Assembly: GCF_003711225.1 (NCBI RefSeq)
Contig: NZ_CP031030.1
Location: 5,642,001 to 5,706,000 of the forward strand
DNA from: Runella sp. SP2
GTDB lineage: Bacteria; Bacteroidota; Bacteroidia; Cytophagales; Spirosomataceae
Reading direction: 5' to 3'
DNA: 64,000 nt
The notes under the pieces were generated by a model. It searched no databases. It saw nothing but the letters and a program-made list of their open reading frames with translations, and was not told the origin of the DNA. Made by a program: the position numbers and the translations under genes. The stretch's first letter is position 1; the number at the start of each line of letters is the position of its first letter. Shown piece by piece: positions 1 to 10,054 of the stretch.

Positions 1-228
1 GGTATATTTTTCAAAAAGGATATCTACATCATCCACAAGCACATTGATATCCAAGCCAGATACACCTTCCCAAACAGAAAGCTGTAATTCTGCCTCTCCG
101 TTTATTAAATCCACCCCCCAATCATCGAATGTAAAATCTGGGTACTTGATTTCAAAGTCAAGGATTTTGGTGTAGAAATCAATAGCTTCTTGAATATCTC
201 TTACTTTAAAAAAAGGGACTATTTTCAT
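1..228 (-). CDS. VOC/glyoxalase-fold protein, 3' end cut off by window edge
   Basis: The reverse strand opens with an ATG at 226-228 and stays open to base 1, giving 76 visible residues beginning MKIVPFFKVRDIQEAIDFYT. The opening beta strand, the 'vrDiqeAidFYtkiLdFe' helix-turn and the later DDWGVDLINGEAELQLSVWE strand pair are typical of the first beta-alpha-beta-beta-beta module of the vicinal oxygen chelate superfamily (glyoxalase/bleomycin-resistance/dioxygenase). The second module and the remaining metal or ligand residues lie outside the window, so the substrate cannot be named. It reads in the same direction as the permeases but is separated from the first permease stop by 28 bp. It could be a distal member of that transcript or an independent gene. 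Confidence 0.75.
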   Translation of the reverse strand, partial: MKIVPFFKVRDIQEAIDFYTKILDFEIKYPDFTFDDWGVDLINGEAELQLSVWEGVSGLDINVLVDDVDILFEKYT

Positions 229-256
229 GATTTTAAGTAATGTTGTTAAACAGTTA

Positions 257-2686
257 CTACTCTGTCTTCAGGCTTTTTACAGGATTCATCAGCGCTGCTT
301 TTAGCGACTGAAAACCGACCGTCAGGCACGCAATCCCGATGGCCAACATGCCTGCCGCCGCAAATACCCACCACGAAACTGTGATGCGAGAGGCAAAATC
401 TTTCAGCCATTGTTCGGTCAAATACCACGCAATTGGCGAAGCAATCAGAATCGCAATAAGCACCAATTTGAGGAAGTCTTTGGACAGCAGTGCCATGATT
501 CCAACTGTGGATGCCCCCAACACTTTGCGAATCCCAATCTCTTTGGTACGAGACTCAACGGTGAAAGTGGCCAAGCCAAACAACCCTAAACAAGCAATAA
601 AAATCGCCCACAACGACGCCGTCGTGAAAATACGGCTGTATTGTTGTTCGGATACATAAAGTTTGTTGTAATTGTCATCGACAAAAGAGTAGTCAAACGG
701 ATTGCCAGGGAAGTATGTCTTGTACAATTTATCCAAAGCCGCAATTTTTTCAGGCATTCGGTCGGCGGTTAATCGGATGGTGAAATAGGTACTGTTGTTT
801 TGGGGATAAAAAATGATAGGATCAATCGTTCTTTTCAACCCTGTATGATGGTAGTTTTTCACCACCCCAATCACGTCCAAATAACGCTCATCCCACTTGA
901 TTTTGGTACGAAGGGCTTCTTCTGCGTTCGCAAATCCCAATAACTCTACCGCTCGTTCATTGAGCAATACTTTACTATTTTGGTTCCAATCTATATCACA
1001 TTCGGCGGGGGTAAAGTTGCGCCCCGCTTTGAGGTCGATTTGATAAGTTTTCAGAAAACGGTCGCCAATGATGGCAAACGAGTACGAAATGAGTTCATCG
1101 CCTGGTTTGGTTTTAGGTTGCGTAAAACCTGAGGTCGCAAAATTATACCAACCGCTCGGCACCGCCCCTGAGGTCGCGTAGTCTTTCACAAACGTTTGTT
1201 GCATTAGCTCGTTCTGAAACGTCGTTTGGCGAACTTTGTAAGTAGCATCTTTGCCTACTTCTGGCCCACGAACCACCAACAATTGCTGCGGATTTAGTCC
1301 CAAGCTCTGCGTTTGCATGTGGTGTAGCTGACGATAAATGACCATCGTCGTGACGACCAAGCACACCGAAATCGCAAACTGAAACACCACCAATGATTTT
1401 CTCAGTAACCCACCACCCGACGTTTTGGCTAACTGACCTTTTAAGGTTTTAACAGGGTTGTAATTGGAAAGTAAAAAGGCCGTGTATCCCCCAGAAAATA
1501 ACGAACCTAAAAGCAAAATGCCCAAGCCCCAAGCCCATACCGACGTAGAAGCCAAAGAGGCAAAAGACAACGGCGTCCCGATAAGTTCATTAAAAAATGG
1601 CTGAAGTAAAAGTACTATCAGCACAGCTAATCCAAAACTTAGGAAATTGACCAACAGCGATTCGCCCAAAAACTGCCGCACCAAGTGGCTTTGTGTTGCG
1701 CCCACCACTTTCCGAACCCCCACTTCGTTGGCCCGTTTGAGCGACTGAGCCGTCGAAAGGTTGACGTAGTTGAACCAACCAATCACCAGAATCAAAAACG
1801 CAATTCCCCCCAACATATAGACGTATTTGAGATTTCCTTGCGTAAGGTACGTGTCGCTCAAGGAAGCCGCCAAATGCACGTTTTTGAGAGGTACAAGACG
1901 AAACTTTACGCCGTCGTTTTCTTTGCTGAGTTCGTTTCTTAGGGCGGTTAGTTTTTTCTCAAAAACTGAAGGGAGAACGTTGTTATTGAGTTGAAAAAAT
2001 GTATTAATATACTGATTATCAATATTCTCTAAATTAACCCAGTCGTTACCGTGCAAATTGGCGGGATGACGTAGCGTTTCCAACGAAAACACCATGTCGT
2101 ATCGAATGTCTGAGTTGGTAGGCATATCGGCATAGACCCCTTCTACCGTAAAAGGGTTGGTGTCAAATTGATTGGAAAGCATCAACACTTTCCCTAAAGG
2201 GTTTTCGGTACCAAAATATTTTTTGGCATAAGAAGCCGACAAAAACACTACGTTTGACTTTTCCAATGCCTTGGGAGAACCTGCAGTAAGTGGAAAATTG
2301 AAAAACGAGAAAAAATTACCCTCTGCGTAGCTAATGTTGGTTTCGCGGAATGCTTCGGTTTTAGCACCTTCTCGCCGTACGATGCCTTGCGCCATCCCGT
2401 CGGCAAAACGACAATAGTCCTTGATTTCGGGGAAGCGTTGTTTGGCGCGTGTGGCCCAGCCTGGCTCTACTTCACCCCACATGCTACCTTTGACATCTTC
2501 GTTGAGAAGTCGATACATGGAAGACGCATTGGCATGAAACTGGTTAAAGCTTTTTTCGTGGCTCACGTATTGCAAAATCAACACAAAAGCTGCGATACCC
2601 ATCGCCAAGCCAGTGATGTTGATGAAACTATATATTTTGTTTCGGAGCAAGTTCCGAAAAGCGATTTTGAGGTAGTTCTGTAGCAT
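257..2686 (-). CDS. Duplicated FtsX/MacB-type ABC transporter permease (orphan), 809 aa
   Basis: This is an inner-membrane permease of the MacB/LolCE/FtsX superfamily in which the permease unit occurs twice. TM1 is at about residues 19-41, followed by a periplasmic MacB_PCD-like domain to about 285 and TMs near 288-308, 338-366 and 382-404. The cytoplasmic coupling motif ANEVGVRKVVGAT lies near 316. TM5 (RKSLVVFQFAISVCLVV, about 429) leads into a second periplasmic domain and three last TMs. The second coupling motif TKEIGIRKVLGAS is near 712, and the protein ends NPVKSLKTE. Known relatives use ATP hydrolysis by a separate subunit to move or release lipoproteins, peptides or drugs across the periplasm; no ATPase is encoded nearby. 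It appears to be a single-gene transcription unit driven by the sigma-54-type module at 2714-2819. The substrate is unknown. Confidence 0.9.
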   Translation of the reverse strand: MLQNYLKIAFRNLLRNKIYSFINITGLAMGIAAFVLILQYVSHEKSFNQFHANASSMYRLLNEDVKGSMWGEVEPGWATRAKQRFPEIKDYCRFADGMAQGIVRREGAKTEAFRETNISYAEGNFFSFFNFPLTAGSPKALEKSNVVFLSASYAKKYFGTENPLGKVLMLSNQFDTNPFTVEGVYADMPTNSDIRYDMVFSLETLRHPANLHGNDWVNLENIDNQYINTFFQLNNNVLPSVFEKKLTALRNELSKENDGVKFRLVPLKNVHLAASLSDTYLTQGNLKYVYMLGGIAFLILVIGWFNYVNLSTAQSLKRANEVGVRKVVGATQSHLVRQFLGESLLVNFLSFGLAVLIVLLLQPFFNELIGTPLSFASLASTSVWAWGLGILLLGSLFSGGYTAFLLSNYNPVKTLKGQLAKTSGGGLLRKSLVVFQFAISVCLVVTTMVIYRQLHHMQTQSLGLNPQQLLVVRGPEVGKDATYKVRQTTFQNELMQQTFVKDYATSGAVPSGWYNFATSGFTQPKTKPGDELISYSFAIIGDRFLKTYQIDLKAGRNFTPAECDIDWNQNSKVLLNERAVELLGFANAEEALRTKIKWDERYLDVIGVVKNYHHTGLKRTIDPIIFYPQNNSTYFTIRLTADRMPEKIAALDKLYKTYFPGNPFDYSFVDDNYNKLYVSEQQYSRIFTTASLWAIFIACLGLFGLATFTVESRTKEIGIRKVLGASTVGIMALLSKDFLKLVLIAILIASPIAWYLTEQWLKDFASRITVSWWVFAAAGMLAIGIACLTVGFQSLKAALMNPVKSLKTE

Positions 2687-2713
2687 GGGATGTTCAGGTT
2701 TACCCTCTTAGTC

Positions 2714-2728
2714 CCAAATGCCATACCA
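2714..2728 (-). promoter_or_regulatory. Sigma-54-type -24/-12 promoter A
   Basis: Read on the minus strand the site is TGGTATGGCATTTGG, against the known RpoN consensus TGGCAC-N5-TTGC. The GG at -24 is intact, while the -12 GC is replaced by GG. The end of the element is 27 bp from the start codon of the downstream permease, predicting a leader of about 17 nt. The element alone would be weak evidence; its constant position 54 bp below tandem palindrome A supports it. Confidence 0.55.
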
Positions 2729-2782
2729 GAAAGACAACTATTTGATAATCAATTTTTTAAAATAAATAAAAAGAAATAAAAA

Positions 2783-2819
2783 TGTCCATAAACGGACAAA
2801 TTCAGTTCGTTTATGGACA
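2783..2819 (-). promoter_or_regulatory. Tandem-palindrome activator site A, possibly also a terminator
   Basis: There are two 16-bp inverted repeats. The upstream copy (2804-2819) reads TGTCC-ATAAAC-GAACT and the promoter-proximal copy (2783-2798) reads TGTCC-GTTTAT-GGACA on the minus strand, offset by 21 bp. The whole element can also fold as a 12-bp perfect stem (TGTCCATAAACG with CGTTTATGGACA) and is followed by TTTTTATTT. It could therefore terminate the three-permease transcript that ends at 2865. It belongs to a set of six such sites in the window. Confidence 0.65.
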
Positions 2820-2822
2820 GGG

Positions 2823-2854
2823 TTGTAGAGACGTTGCATGCAACGTCTCTACAA
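2823..2854. repeat. 32-bp perfect palindrome
   Basis: TTGTAGAGACGTTGCA is followed immediately by its exact reverse complement. GTAGAGACG...CGTCTCTAC palindromes are a familiar class of dispersed intergenic repeat in Bacteroidota and cyanobacteria. It sits between the stop codon at 2865 and activator site A and could add to termination of the upstream permease transcript. Confidence 0.7.
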
Positions 2855-2864
2855 GGATGGCGAT

Positions 2865-5261
2865 TTATTCCGATTTCAACGATTTTACAGGATTTGTCAA
2901 AGCGGCTTTGGTAGCTTGAATAGCGACGGTCAAAAGAGCGATAAAAATGGCTAAGCCGCCCGCCAATGCAAAAATGTCGATTTTCAGTTGGACTTGATAG
3001 GCAAAATCTTGCAGCCATCGGGTGGCAGCATAATACGCAATCGGAAACGCAATGACATTGGCCACGATAACCAACCGAAGAAAATCTTTTGAAAGCATCG
3101 TAACAATGTTGGCAACACTTGCCCCCAGAACTTTTCGTACGCCAATTTCTTTCGTTTTTTGTTCGGCCGTAAACGTGATAAGCCCAAAAAGACCCATACA
3201 GGCAATAAAAATGGCAATGACCGTAAAACCTGAGAAAAGGTAGCCCATTCGTTGTTCGGCGCGGTATTGTTGGTTAAACGCCTCGTCCAAAAAGTAATAC
3301 TCGAACGGGGCATTAGGCTCATATTTTTTATAGCTTTTTTCAATCGAAGCTATCTTTTGTCGGACATCTACCTTGGGGTCTAAGCGCAAATAAAGAGCCC
3401 GTAAATGCGTTGTATCTTTGACAACTTTTAACATCATAGCTTCCACTTTCGACTGCAAAGAAGCGAAGTTAAAATCTTTCAAAACACCAACGATTTCGGC
3501 TTTTTTTGATTCTTTATCAAACACATCCAGTTTCTGTCCGATAGGTTTATCGCTTATTTTTAATTTACCCACTGCCGTTTCATTGACCACCAATTGGTTC
3601 CCGTGAGCCAGTTCTTCGAGGTTATCGGGCTTGTGCTTCCATTCAAGACCTAAGAGTTTAATAAAGTTTTCGTCCACCACCATATTATTGAGACTCACAT
3701 CTTCATTGGTAGTCGGAGTTTTGGTAAAAAACATATTCCAGCCTCCCGTAAATAAACTCAGTGACGAAGCACCCAACTGACGAATACCCACGCTTTGAAC
3801 CAAGTCATTCCGAAACGCAGCATAGTGTTTTTGCGCTTCTTTGGAAAGCGTGATGACCAACACTTGCTCTTTGTTCATGCCTATTTTCTTGGTTTGCATG
3901 AAGTGTAATTGCCGCTGCACTACCATACTGAAAATAATCAGCACAATTGATGCCCCAAACTGAAAGACAATAAACACGCGCCGCACACGACCTCCTTGGC
4001 CTGCTGCCGAAAACTTGCCTTTTAAAATGCTGACAGGTGAAAACTTTGACAATAGCAACGAAGGATACGAGCCTGCGATAAGTGCCGTAGCAATAACTAA
4101 CCCCAACAAAATAGACAAAAATAAAGGGCCTTTCACAAACGAATCGTCGATGGATAAGGATAAAAGTTGGTAAAAGGGGGTTTTTAGGAGCTGAAACAGC
4201 AATAAGGCAAGGGCAAAAGAAAGCAAGCTTATGAGCACTGACTCTCCGTAAAACTGCGATGCTAAGTGATGGCGATGTGCTCCAAGTACTTTACGGACGC
4301 CTACTTCCTTGGCTCGAATCGTTGAACGAGCTGTGGTAAGGCTCATATAATTGATAAGCGCCAACAGCAACACGATGCCTGCAATACACAGAAATATCAT
4401 CACATACTTGGTGTTCGAAGAATCACCCCAGTTGTTTCCGAGGTGAGTTTCCAAAAAAGGTGTTAGCTGATACTTTGAATGCGACTCTAATTCTCCTTTT
4501 TTATCTGTGAGTAGCGTTGGAATTATAGCCTCTACTTTTGCAACAGCTTCAGGATTTTTAAGCAAAAAATAGGTTTCATAACTCCCCATTCCAACGACAT
4601 CGTCTGCCTCGTAACGCTGGTTTGGGTCGCGTTTCATAATCCCCTCAAACGTTGGCAACGAAGCAATAAAGTCAAAGTGAAGCGATGAGTTGGTGGGCAA
4701 TTTCTTCACCACTGCGGTCACCTTCAACGCTTCATTTTTGTTATAAATCAAGGTTTTACCAACAGGGTTTGTGTTCCCAAAGTATTTTTTAGCCATGGTC
4801 TCTGTCATTACCACCGCGTTGGGTTCGTTCAGGGCCGAAGCGGCACTCCCATTGACAAATTCAAACGCAAATACGTTGAACAACGAGGGCTCAGAAAAGT
4901 AAAATCCTCGCTCAAAAAACTGATGACTTTCATCGGATTTTATGACTACATCGCCACGAAACGAAGAAGCAATTCGTACAAAATCTTCGACCTCTGAGTT
5001 AGCCTGTTTTATGGCTGGGCCAAAGTTTTTGGAAAGCTGGTTAAACTGAACGGTATTGCCCCCAAAATTCATTTGGATAAAGGTATGAAAGATGCGTTTT
5101 CCCTTAGTATGGAAACGATCATAGCTCAGTTCGTGCGAAACGTACAGCAAAATCAGCATACTTACAGCCATTCCAACAGCAAGTCCCGTGACATTAATAA
5201 AGCTAAAAACCTTGTTTTTAAGCAAATTTCGCCAAGCAATGATAAAATAATTACGCAGCAT
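2865..5261 (-). CDS. Duplicated FtsX/MacB-type permease, third gene of a three-permease operon, 798 aa
   Basis: TM1 is VFSFINVTGLAVGMAVSMLI at about residues 18-41, preceded by the positively charged amphipathic start NYFIIAWRNLLKNK shared by the family. The first coupling motif AKEVGVRKVLGAH is near 316 and the second TKEIGVRKVLGAS near 700. The C-terminus is NPVKSLKSE. The start codon lies 2 bp after the stop of the upstream permease (5264), so translation is probably coupled. The two large periplasmic domains differ strongly from those of its operon partners while the TM and coupling segments stay alike, which suggests different ligands presented on a shared membrane scaffold. No catalytic residues are expected in this family. 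Confidence 0.9.
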   Translation of the reverse strand: MLRNYFIIAWRNLLKNKVFSFINVTGLAVGMAVSMLILLYVSHELSYDRFHTKGKRIFHTFIQMNFGGNTVQFNQLSKNFGPAIKQANSEVEDFVRIASSFRGDVVIKSDESHQFFERGFYFSEPSLFNVFAFEFVNGSAASALNEPNAVVMTETMAKKYFGNTNPVGKTLIYNKNEALKVTAVVKKLPTNSSLHFDFIASLPTFEGIMKRDPNQRYEADDVVGMGSYETYFLLKNPEAVAKVEAIIPTLLTDKKGELESHSKYQLTPFLETHLGNNWGDSSNTKYVMIFLCIAGIVLLLALINYMSLTTARSTIRAKEVGVRKVLGAHRHHLASQFYGESVLISLLSFALALLLFQLLKTPFYQLLSLSIDDSFVKGPLFLSILLGLVIATALIAGSYPSLLLSKFSPVSILKGKFSAAGQGGRVRRVFIVFQFGASIVLIIFSMVVQRQLHFMQTKKIGMNKEQVLVITLSKEAQKHYAAFRNDLVQSVGIRQLGASSLSLFTGGWNMFFTKTPTTNEDVSLNNMVVDENFIKLLGLEWKHKPDNLEELAHGNQLVVNETAVGKLKISDKPIGQKLDVFDKESKKAEIVGVLKDFNFASLQSKVEAMMLKVVKDTTHLRALYLRLDPKVDVRQKIASIEKSYKKYEPNAPFEYYFLDEAFNQQYRAEQRMGYLFSGFTVIAIFIACMGLFGLITFTAEQKTKEIGVRKVLGASVANIVTMLSKDFLRLVIVANVIAFPIAYYAATRWLQDFAYQVQLKIDIFALAGGLAIFIALLTVAIQATKAALTNPVKSLKSE

Positions 5262-5263
5262 GA

Positions 5264-7672
5264 TTATTCCGATTTCAACGATTTTACAGGATTCATTAAG
5301 GCCGCTTTAATCGACTGAGTACTGACTGTCACCATGGCAATGCCAATTGCCACAACGCCTGCTACCACAAATACCCACCATTCTATTTCAATACGATACG
5401 CAAAATCATTGAGCCAGTAGGTCATCGCATACCACGCTAAGGGAGAAGCGATGAGGATGGCTATCAGTACTAATTTTAGAAAATCGGCAGATAAAAGCGT
5501 CGTGATGCTGGCAGTGGATGCACCAAGCACTTTGCGGATTCCAATTTCCTTGGTACGCTGTGCCGTGACGTAGGCCGACAAGCCCAACAGACCTAAACAA
5601 GCCAGCACAACGGCCAAGGCGGAGAAATACGTAAACACTTGATTGATACGGTTTTCGTTGGCATACATTTGGTTGTATTCGTCGTTTAAAAACGTGTAGG
5701 TAAACGGACGATGTGGCGCAAACGTTTTCCATTTATTTTCCAAAAAAGTCAGTGTTTGTGGGAGATTATTTCCCGTCAACTTGACCAGCAACACATTCCC
5801 CCAAGTGACTGGAAAAATCACCAATGGCCCAATCGGCTGTTTCATTGAGGCAAAATGAAAGTCGCGCACAATGCCTTTGACTTCACCCGTTCGGCCACCT
5901 ACGCGTACTTTTTTACCAATCGCTTCGGCAGGTTTCCAACCCAGTTGCTTTATCATCGTTTCATTCAACAAAAAGCGGTAATCGGCTTGGCTCTCGTCTT
6001 TGCCTTTGAGTCGTTCCATGTCTTCTGATGATAAATCATTTCCTGCAACCAACTCCAAATTGAGCGTTTCGGCCATGTCTTCATCACAGGGAAAAGCTGT
6101 AATCATTTTTTGCACAGGCGCCGATGTTCCCTCCGTCTCAAGCCCATCGCCCCACTTAATGAACGTGGGAGTTTCATAGGCCAGCGAAATACTTTTTACA
6201 TTCGGATTTTGCCGCAGTTCGTTCTTCAAAACAGGCAAATTTTTGTTAGTTCGCTCGTCGGTCGTGAGCGCAATTACGTGTTGTTTGTCGTACCCCAGCT
6301 TTGTGTTTTGAATAAAATGCAGTTGGTTCTTAACCACCAACGTTCCAATGACCAAAAACACCGAAATCATAAACTGCAACACAATCAGCGACTTACGAAG
6401 GGCCAAGCCCGAAGCCGTATTTTTAAATGCGCCTTTTAGTACTTTGATCGGTTGAAAATACGATAACGCCACCGATGGGTAACTCCCTGCAATACAACTG
6501 ACAACCAACCACGCTCCTATCAGCGCCCCTATTCCTGCGGGTTGAAGTAGTATTTGCAAAGTCAGTTCGCGTTCGGACAGGGTATTAAATACAGGCAACA
6601 ACAACACTGTCAGCAGGATACTGAGCAGCAAAGCCACCAGCGTCACCACCATTGATTCGCCCAAAAATTGCCAAAACAATTGCCCACGTACGGCTCCCAT
6701 TACTTTACGAACCCCTACTTCTTTGGCACGCTCCGTCGCACGGGCCGTTGTAAGATTCATGTAGTTGGTGGTCGCAATAATCAAAATGAGCAACGCAATC
6801 ACCGAGAAAATATAAATGTAGCGAATATCGCCAGAAGCAATAATACCGCCTTCTGCCTCAGACCGAAGGTGGACGTCCGTAAGAGGTTCAAATTGATACG
6901 TCAGAAAGTTATTTCCTGTCATTTCAGTTTCGGCCGACTGCTTACGCATGTAAGCAGGTAGTTTGGCTTGCAGCTGCGATGCCGAAGCAGATGGTTTCAA
7001 CAAAAAGTAAGTGACATAATTGGCGGTCCACCACATTTCTGTTTTGGCGGCTGAGAGCGACATAAACGACGCCACAAAATCAAACTGAAGTTGAGAATTG
7101 GAAGGAGCATCGGCCGCAACGCCCGTTACGGTATAATCCACTCGGTCTTCTAACCGTAAGATTTGACCAATAGGGTTTTCATTCCCAAAATACTTTCGCG
7201 CCATCGCTTCCGTCACCACCACTTTGTTGGTGCCATTCAGGGCCGTTGCCGCGTCGCCTTTCACCAACGAAAACGAGAATACATCAAAAAACGTAGAATC
7301 AGCCCACAAAAAGCGAGATTCATTAAACTGTTGTTCTCCTTTTTTTATGACTACTTTTTGTTGCGAAAAGGCGGGGTCCGCCACGCGTACAAACTGTTCA
7401 ATTTCGGCAAAATCACGTTTCAACGCTGGCCCAACTTTCGTCCCTGTCATCACTGTTTTATTGGCCGTTCCTTCAATGCTATAGTGCATTATGGTACGAA
7501 CAATTTGCTGCTTGTTTTTGTGAAATTGGTCAAAACTCAACTCATGCTGAATGTACAACACAATCAACATGCAAGCCGTCAAGCCCGCCGCCAAACCAAA
7601 AACATTGATAAGCGTAAACGACTTGTGTTTCCAGAGGTTTCTGAGGGTTGTTTTTAGGTAATTCTGAAACAT
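5264..7672 (-). CDS. Duplicated FtsX/MacB-type permease, second gene of operon, 802 aa
   Basis: TM1 covers SFTLINVFGLAAGLTACMLI, about residues 19-40. The first half ends with the coupling motif AKEVGVRKVMGAV near 314. TM5 is RKSLIVLQFMISVFLVIGTLV, and the last FtsX unit contains CLGLLGLSAYVTAQRTKEIG near 700. The C-terminus is NPVKSLKSE. It is 2 bp downstream of the 7675 permease and 2 bp upstream of the 2865 permease. A three-subunit operon of duplicated permeases could form hetero-assemblies, but the sequence cannot show this. Confidence 0.9.
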   Translation of the reverse strand: MFQNYLKTTLRNLWKHKSFTLINVFGLAAGLTACMLIVLYIQHELSFDQFHKNKQQIVRTIMHYSIEGTANKTVMTGTKVGPALKRDFAEIEQFVRVADPAFSQQKVVIKKGEQQFNESRFLWADSTFFDVFSFSLVKGDAATALNGTNKVVVTEAMARKYFGNENPIGQILRLEDRVDYTVTGVAADAPSNSQLQFDFVASFMSLSAAKTEMWWTANYVTYFLLKPSASASQLQAKLPAYMRKQSAETEMTGNNFLTYQFEPLTDVHLRSEAEGGIIASGDIRYIYIFSVIALLILIIATTNYMNLTTARATERAKEVGVRKVMGAVRGQLFWQFLGESMVVTLVALLLSILLTVLLLPVFNTLSERELTLQILLQPAGIGALIGAWLVVSCIAGSYPSVALSYFQPIKVLKGAFKNTASGLALRKSLIVLQFMISVFLVIGTLVVKNQLHFIQNTKLGYDKQHVIALTTDERTNKNLPVLKNELRQNPNVKSISLAYETPTFIKWGDGLETEGTSAPVQKMITAFPCDEDMAETLNLELVAGNDLSSEDMERLKGKDESQADYRFLLNETMIKQLGWKPAEAIGKKVRVGGRTGEVKGIVRDFHFASMKQPIGPLVIFPVTWGNVLLVKLTGNNLPQTLTFLENKWKTFAPHRPFTYTFLNDEYNQMYANENRINQVFTYFSALAVVLACLGLLGLSAYVTAQRTKEIGIRKVLGASTASITTLLSADFLKLVLIAILIASPLAWYAMTYWLNDFAYRIEIEWWVFVVAGVVAIGIAMVTVSTQSIKAALMNPVKSLKSE

Positions 7673-7674
7673 AG

Positions 7675-10017
7675 CTATTCGGATTTTAACGATTTTACAG
7701 GATTTACTAAGGCGGCTTTGACCGATTGAAAACTAATAGTGACCAATGCAATGACGATGGCAATCAGGCTTACCCACACAAACGTCCACCCACTGATGGT
7801 AATGTGATAGGCGAATGACTCCAACCAGCGATTTAAGGCATAGTAGGCCAGCGGCGAGGCAATCACAATGGCCAAGGTTACCAATTTTAAAAAGTCTTTG
7901 GACAAAAGCGTCAAAATATCCACCACCGAGGCGCCCAACACTTTTCGGATGCCAATTTCTTTGGTGCGTAGTTCGGTCGATAACGTGACCAAACTAAACA
8001 GCCCCAAGCACGACACAAAAATCGTGAGGAATGCAAAGGCATTAAACAAAGTCATCGTAAGGTGATCTTTTTGGTATTCTTTTTCGAGGGTGCTATCCAA
8101 AAATGAATACTCAAACGGCTCAAAAGGATAGTGTTTTTGCCAAACGGCGCGGAGCAAAGGCAGCTGTTCGGGGTTAGTTTTGAGCATCAGCGTATTAGGT
8201 GGGCTTTCACTCCAAATCATCGCCATGGGCTCTACCAAATTGTGCAACGATTTAAAATGAAAGTTTTTGACCACTCCTATCACCGTTCCTTTTTTACCTA
8301 CCCCTTCGATTGACTGCCCAATTGGCTGTTTCCAACCGCTCATTCTCACAAAAGCCTCGTTGACAATAAAACCGCTTCGTTTGTCCGAAGGATAGGCAGA
8401 CGAGAAATTGCGACCTTGTGCTAATTTAAGTTCAAGCGTAGAAAGATAACGGTCATCAACAAAAAAGAACAGGGTCATCACCTCCCTCGCTTTGCCATTT
8501 ACCGTAAAATTGGTTGAAGCCAACGATGCAGGTTCAAACCCCGACCCCGCCGTAATTTCAGAAATAGCGGGATATTTTTTCAAACTAGCCGCCAGCGCGT
8601 ATCCTTTCATCTGAGCCAACGAATCGGCAGGGAGCTGTATCGTCAGTACCTTATTTTTGTTAAAACCCAACGAATGATTTTGCAGAAAATCCATTTGTTT
8701 GTACATCACCAACACGCCCGCAATCATCCCAACGGCCAGCATAAACTGAAAAACGGTGATTGTCTGTCGCAGTTGAAAACCGCCGCTTGTTTGATGAACT
8801 CCTCCCCGCAATGCCTCCGCAGGGCGAAAAGCTGAAAGTACAAAAGCAGGGTACAGCCCACCGAGTAAGGTAGTGATAGCCAACCCAACGCCCGCCCATA
8901 CGCTCAGTTCCATACCAGTCATTTGAAACTGGGTTTGAAGTAAATTGTTCATTATAGGAACAAACACCTGCAAAAGCACAAGGCCAATCACCACCGATAA
9001 GCTACTAATCAGCAGTGATTCAAACAAAAACTGCCAAATCAACTGAGAGCGCAACGCCCCGTTGGCTTTCCTGACGCCCACTTCTTTGGCGCGTTCGGTT
9101 GCGCGGGCCGTCAGAAGGCTGATGTAATTGAGTAGGGCAATCACCAAAACAAATACGGCCAAAAAAGAAAATAAGTACCCGTATTGTTTGTTGCCTTTGG
9201 GCGTGTCTTCCAACTTACCTTGACTGTAATGGACATCGGTCAGCGCCTCCGCTCGAAACTCCAGCGAATAGTCTTTCGAATCCATTTTTGTTAGTTCGGG
9301 CTGAATGTATCGCCGACTGATGGCGGCCATTTTTTTCTCAAAAGCCGCGTTATCAGGTATTCCACGGAATAAGACAAACGTATAAGCAGACAAATCCTCA
9401 ATCCAAGAATTTCCCTTGTCAAAATCGTGGGAAAGAAGGGCGCGAATTTTTAAATCGGTATTGGTCGGTAACTCCGCCATCACCCCCGTAATCTGATAAG
9501 GCTGCTTGTTGATTTGTACGGTTTTTCCCAAAACATCAGTAGTACCAAAGTATTTTTTGGCCAATGTCTCCGTAAGTACGACGGTTTGGGGTTGGGTCAG
9601 GGCTTGACGGGCATCTCCTGCTACCAAAGGAAACGTAAACACGTCAAAAACCGAGGCATCGGCATAATACACATCTGATTCGTTGTACACTTTGGTACCT
9701 TGGCTAAACGTAGCAGCCATCGACTGAAAACGGACGGCTTTTTCTACTTCAGGATAATTTCGGTTCAAAAAAGAAGCCAATAAATTGGGCGTATTGGCCA
9801 ACTCCATCGGGGCTTCGGGGGTTTTTAAATGAGACGTAACCCGCACAATCCGCTGGGCTTTTTGGTGAAAAACGTCGTAGCTCAACTCGTGTCGAACATA
9901 GATTGCCATCAAAGCACAGGCGGCTAGTCCTATTGATAACCCCACGATGTTGATGCTCCCATACAGTGCATGACGTCTGAGGTTACGAAAGGCAATTTTG
10001 AAGAAATTGAAAATCAT
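7675..10017 (-). CDS. Duplicated FtsX/MacB-type permease, first gene of operon, 780 aa
   Basis: The reading frame is open further upstream to 10080, but the chosen ATG (10015-10017) starts MIFNFFKIAFRNLRRH, which matches the N-terminus of the other family members. The longer frame would run through the terminator-like hairpin at 10055-10088. The first coupling motif is AKEVGVRKANGAL near 308, with the usual VL or VM changed to AN. The second is TKEIGIRKVLGAS near 683, and the tail is NPVKSLKSE. It heads a three-permease operon controlled by promoter B, with an unusually long predicted leader of about 122 nt. Confidence 0.88.
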   Translation of the reverse strand: MIFNFFKIAFRNLRRHALYGSINIVGLSIGLAACALMAIYVRHELSYDVFHQKAQRIVRVTSHLKTPEAPMELANTPNLLASFLNRNYPEVEKAVRFQSMAATFSQGTKVYNESDVYYADASVFDVFTFPLVAGDARQALTQPQTVVLTETLAKKYFGTTDVLGKTVQINKQPYQITGVMAELPTNTDLKIRALLSHDFDKGNSWIEDLSAYTFVLFRGIPDNAAFEKKMAAISRRYIQPELTKMDSKDYSLEFRAEALTDVHYSQGKLEDTPKGNKQYGYLFSFLAVFVLVIALLNYISLLTARATERAKEVGVRKANGALRSQLIWQFLFESLLISSLSVVIGLVLLQVFVPIMNNLLQTQFQMTGMELSVWAGVGLAITTLLGGLYPAFVLSAFRPAEALRGGVHQTSGGFQLRQTITVFQFMLAVGMIAGVLVMYKQMDFLQNHSLGFNKNKVLTIQLPADSLAQMKGYALAASLKKYPAISEITAGSGFEPASLASTNFTVNGKAREVMTLFFFVDDRYLSTLELKLAQGRNFSSAYPSDKRSGFIVNEAFVRMSGWKQPIGQSIEGVGKKGTVIGVVKNFHFKSLHNLVEPMAMIWSESPPNTLMLKTNPEQLPLLRAVWQKHYPFEPFEYSFLDSTLEKEYQKDHLTMTLFNAFAFLTIFVSCLGLFSLVTLSTELRTKEIGIRKVLGASVVDILTLLSKDFLKLVTLAIVIASPLAYYALNRWLESFAYHITISGWTFVWVSLIAIVIALVTISFQSVKAALVNPVKSLKSE

Positions 10018-10054
10018 ACGTTTGAGAAAGTAGAAAAGGTGGCCAATAAAAAAT

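Noticed and set aside
7163..7657. Long plus-strand open frame of 164 codons
   Set aside because: It lies wholly antisense to the 5264 permease, has no recognisable domain, and reads as a shadow frame of a conserved gene.
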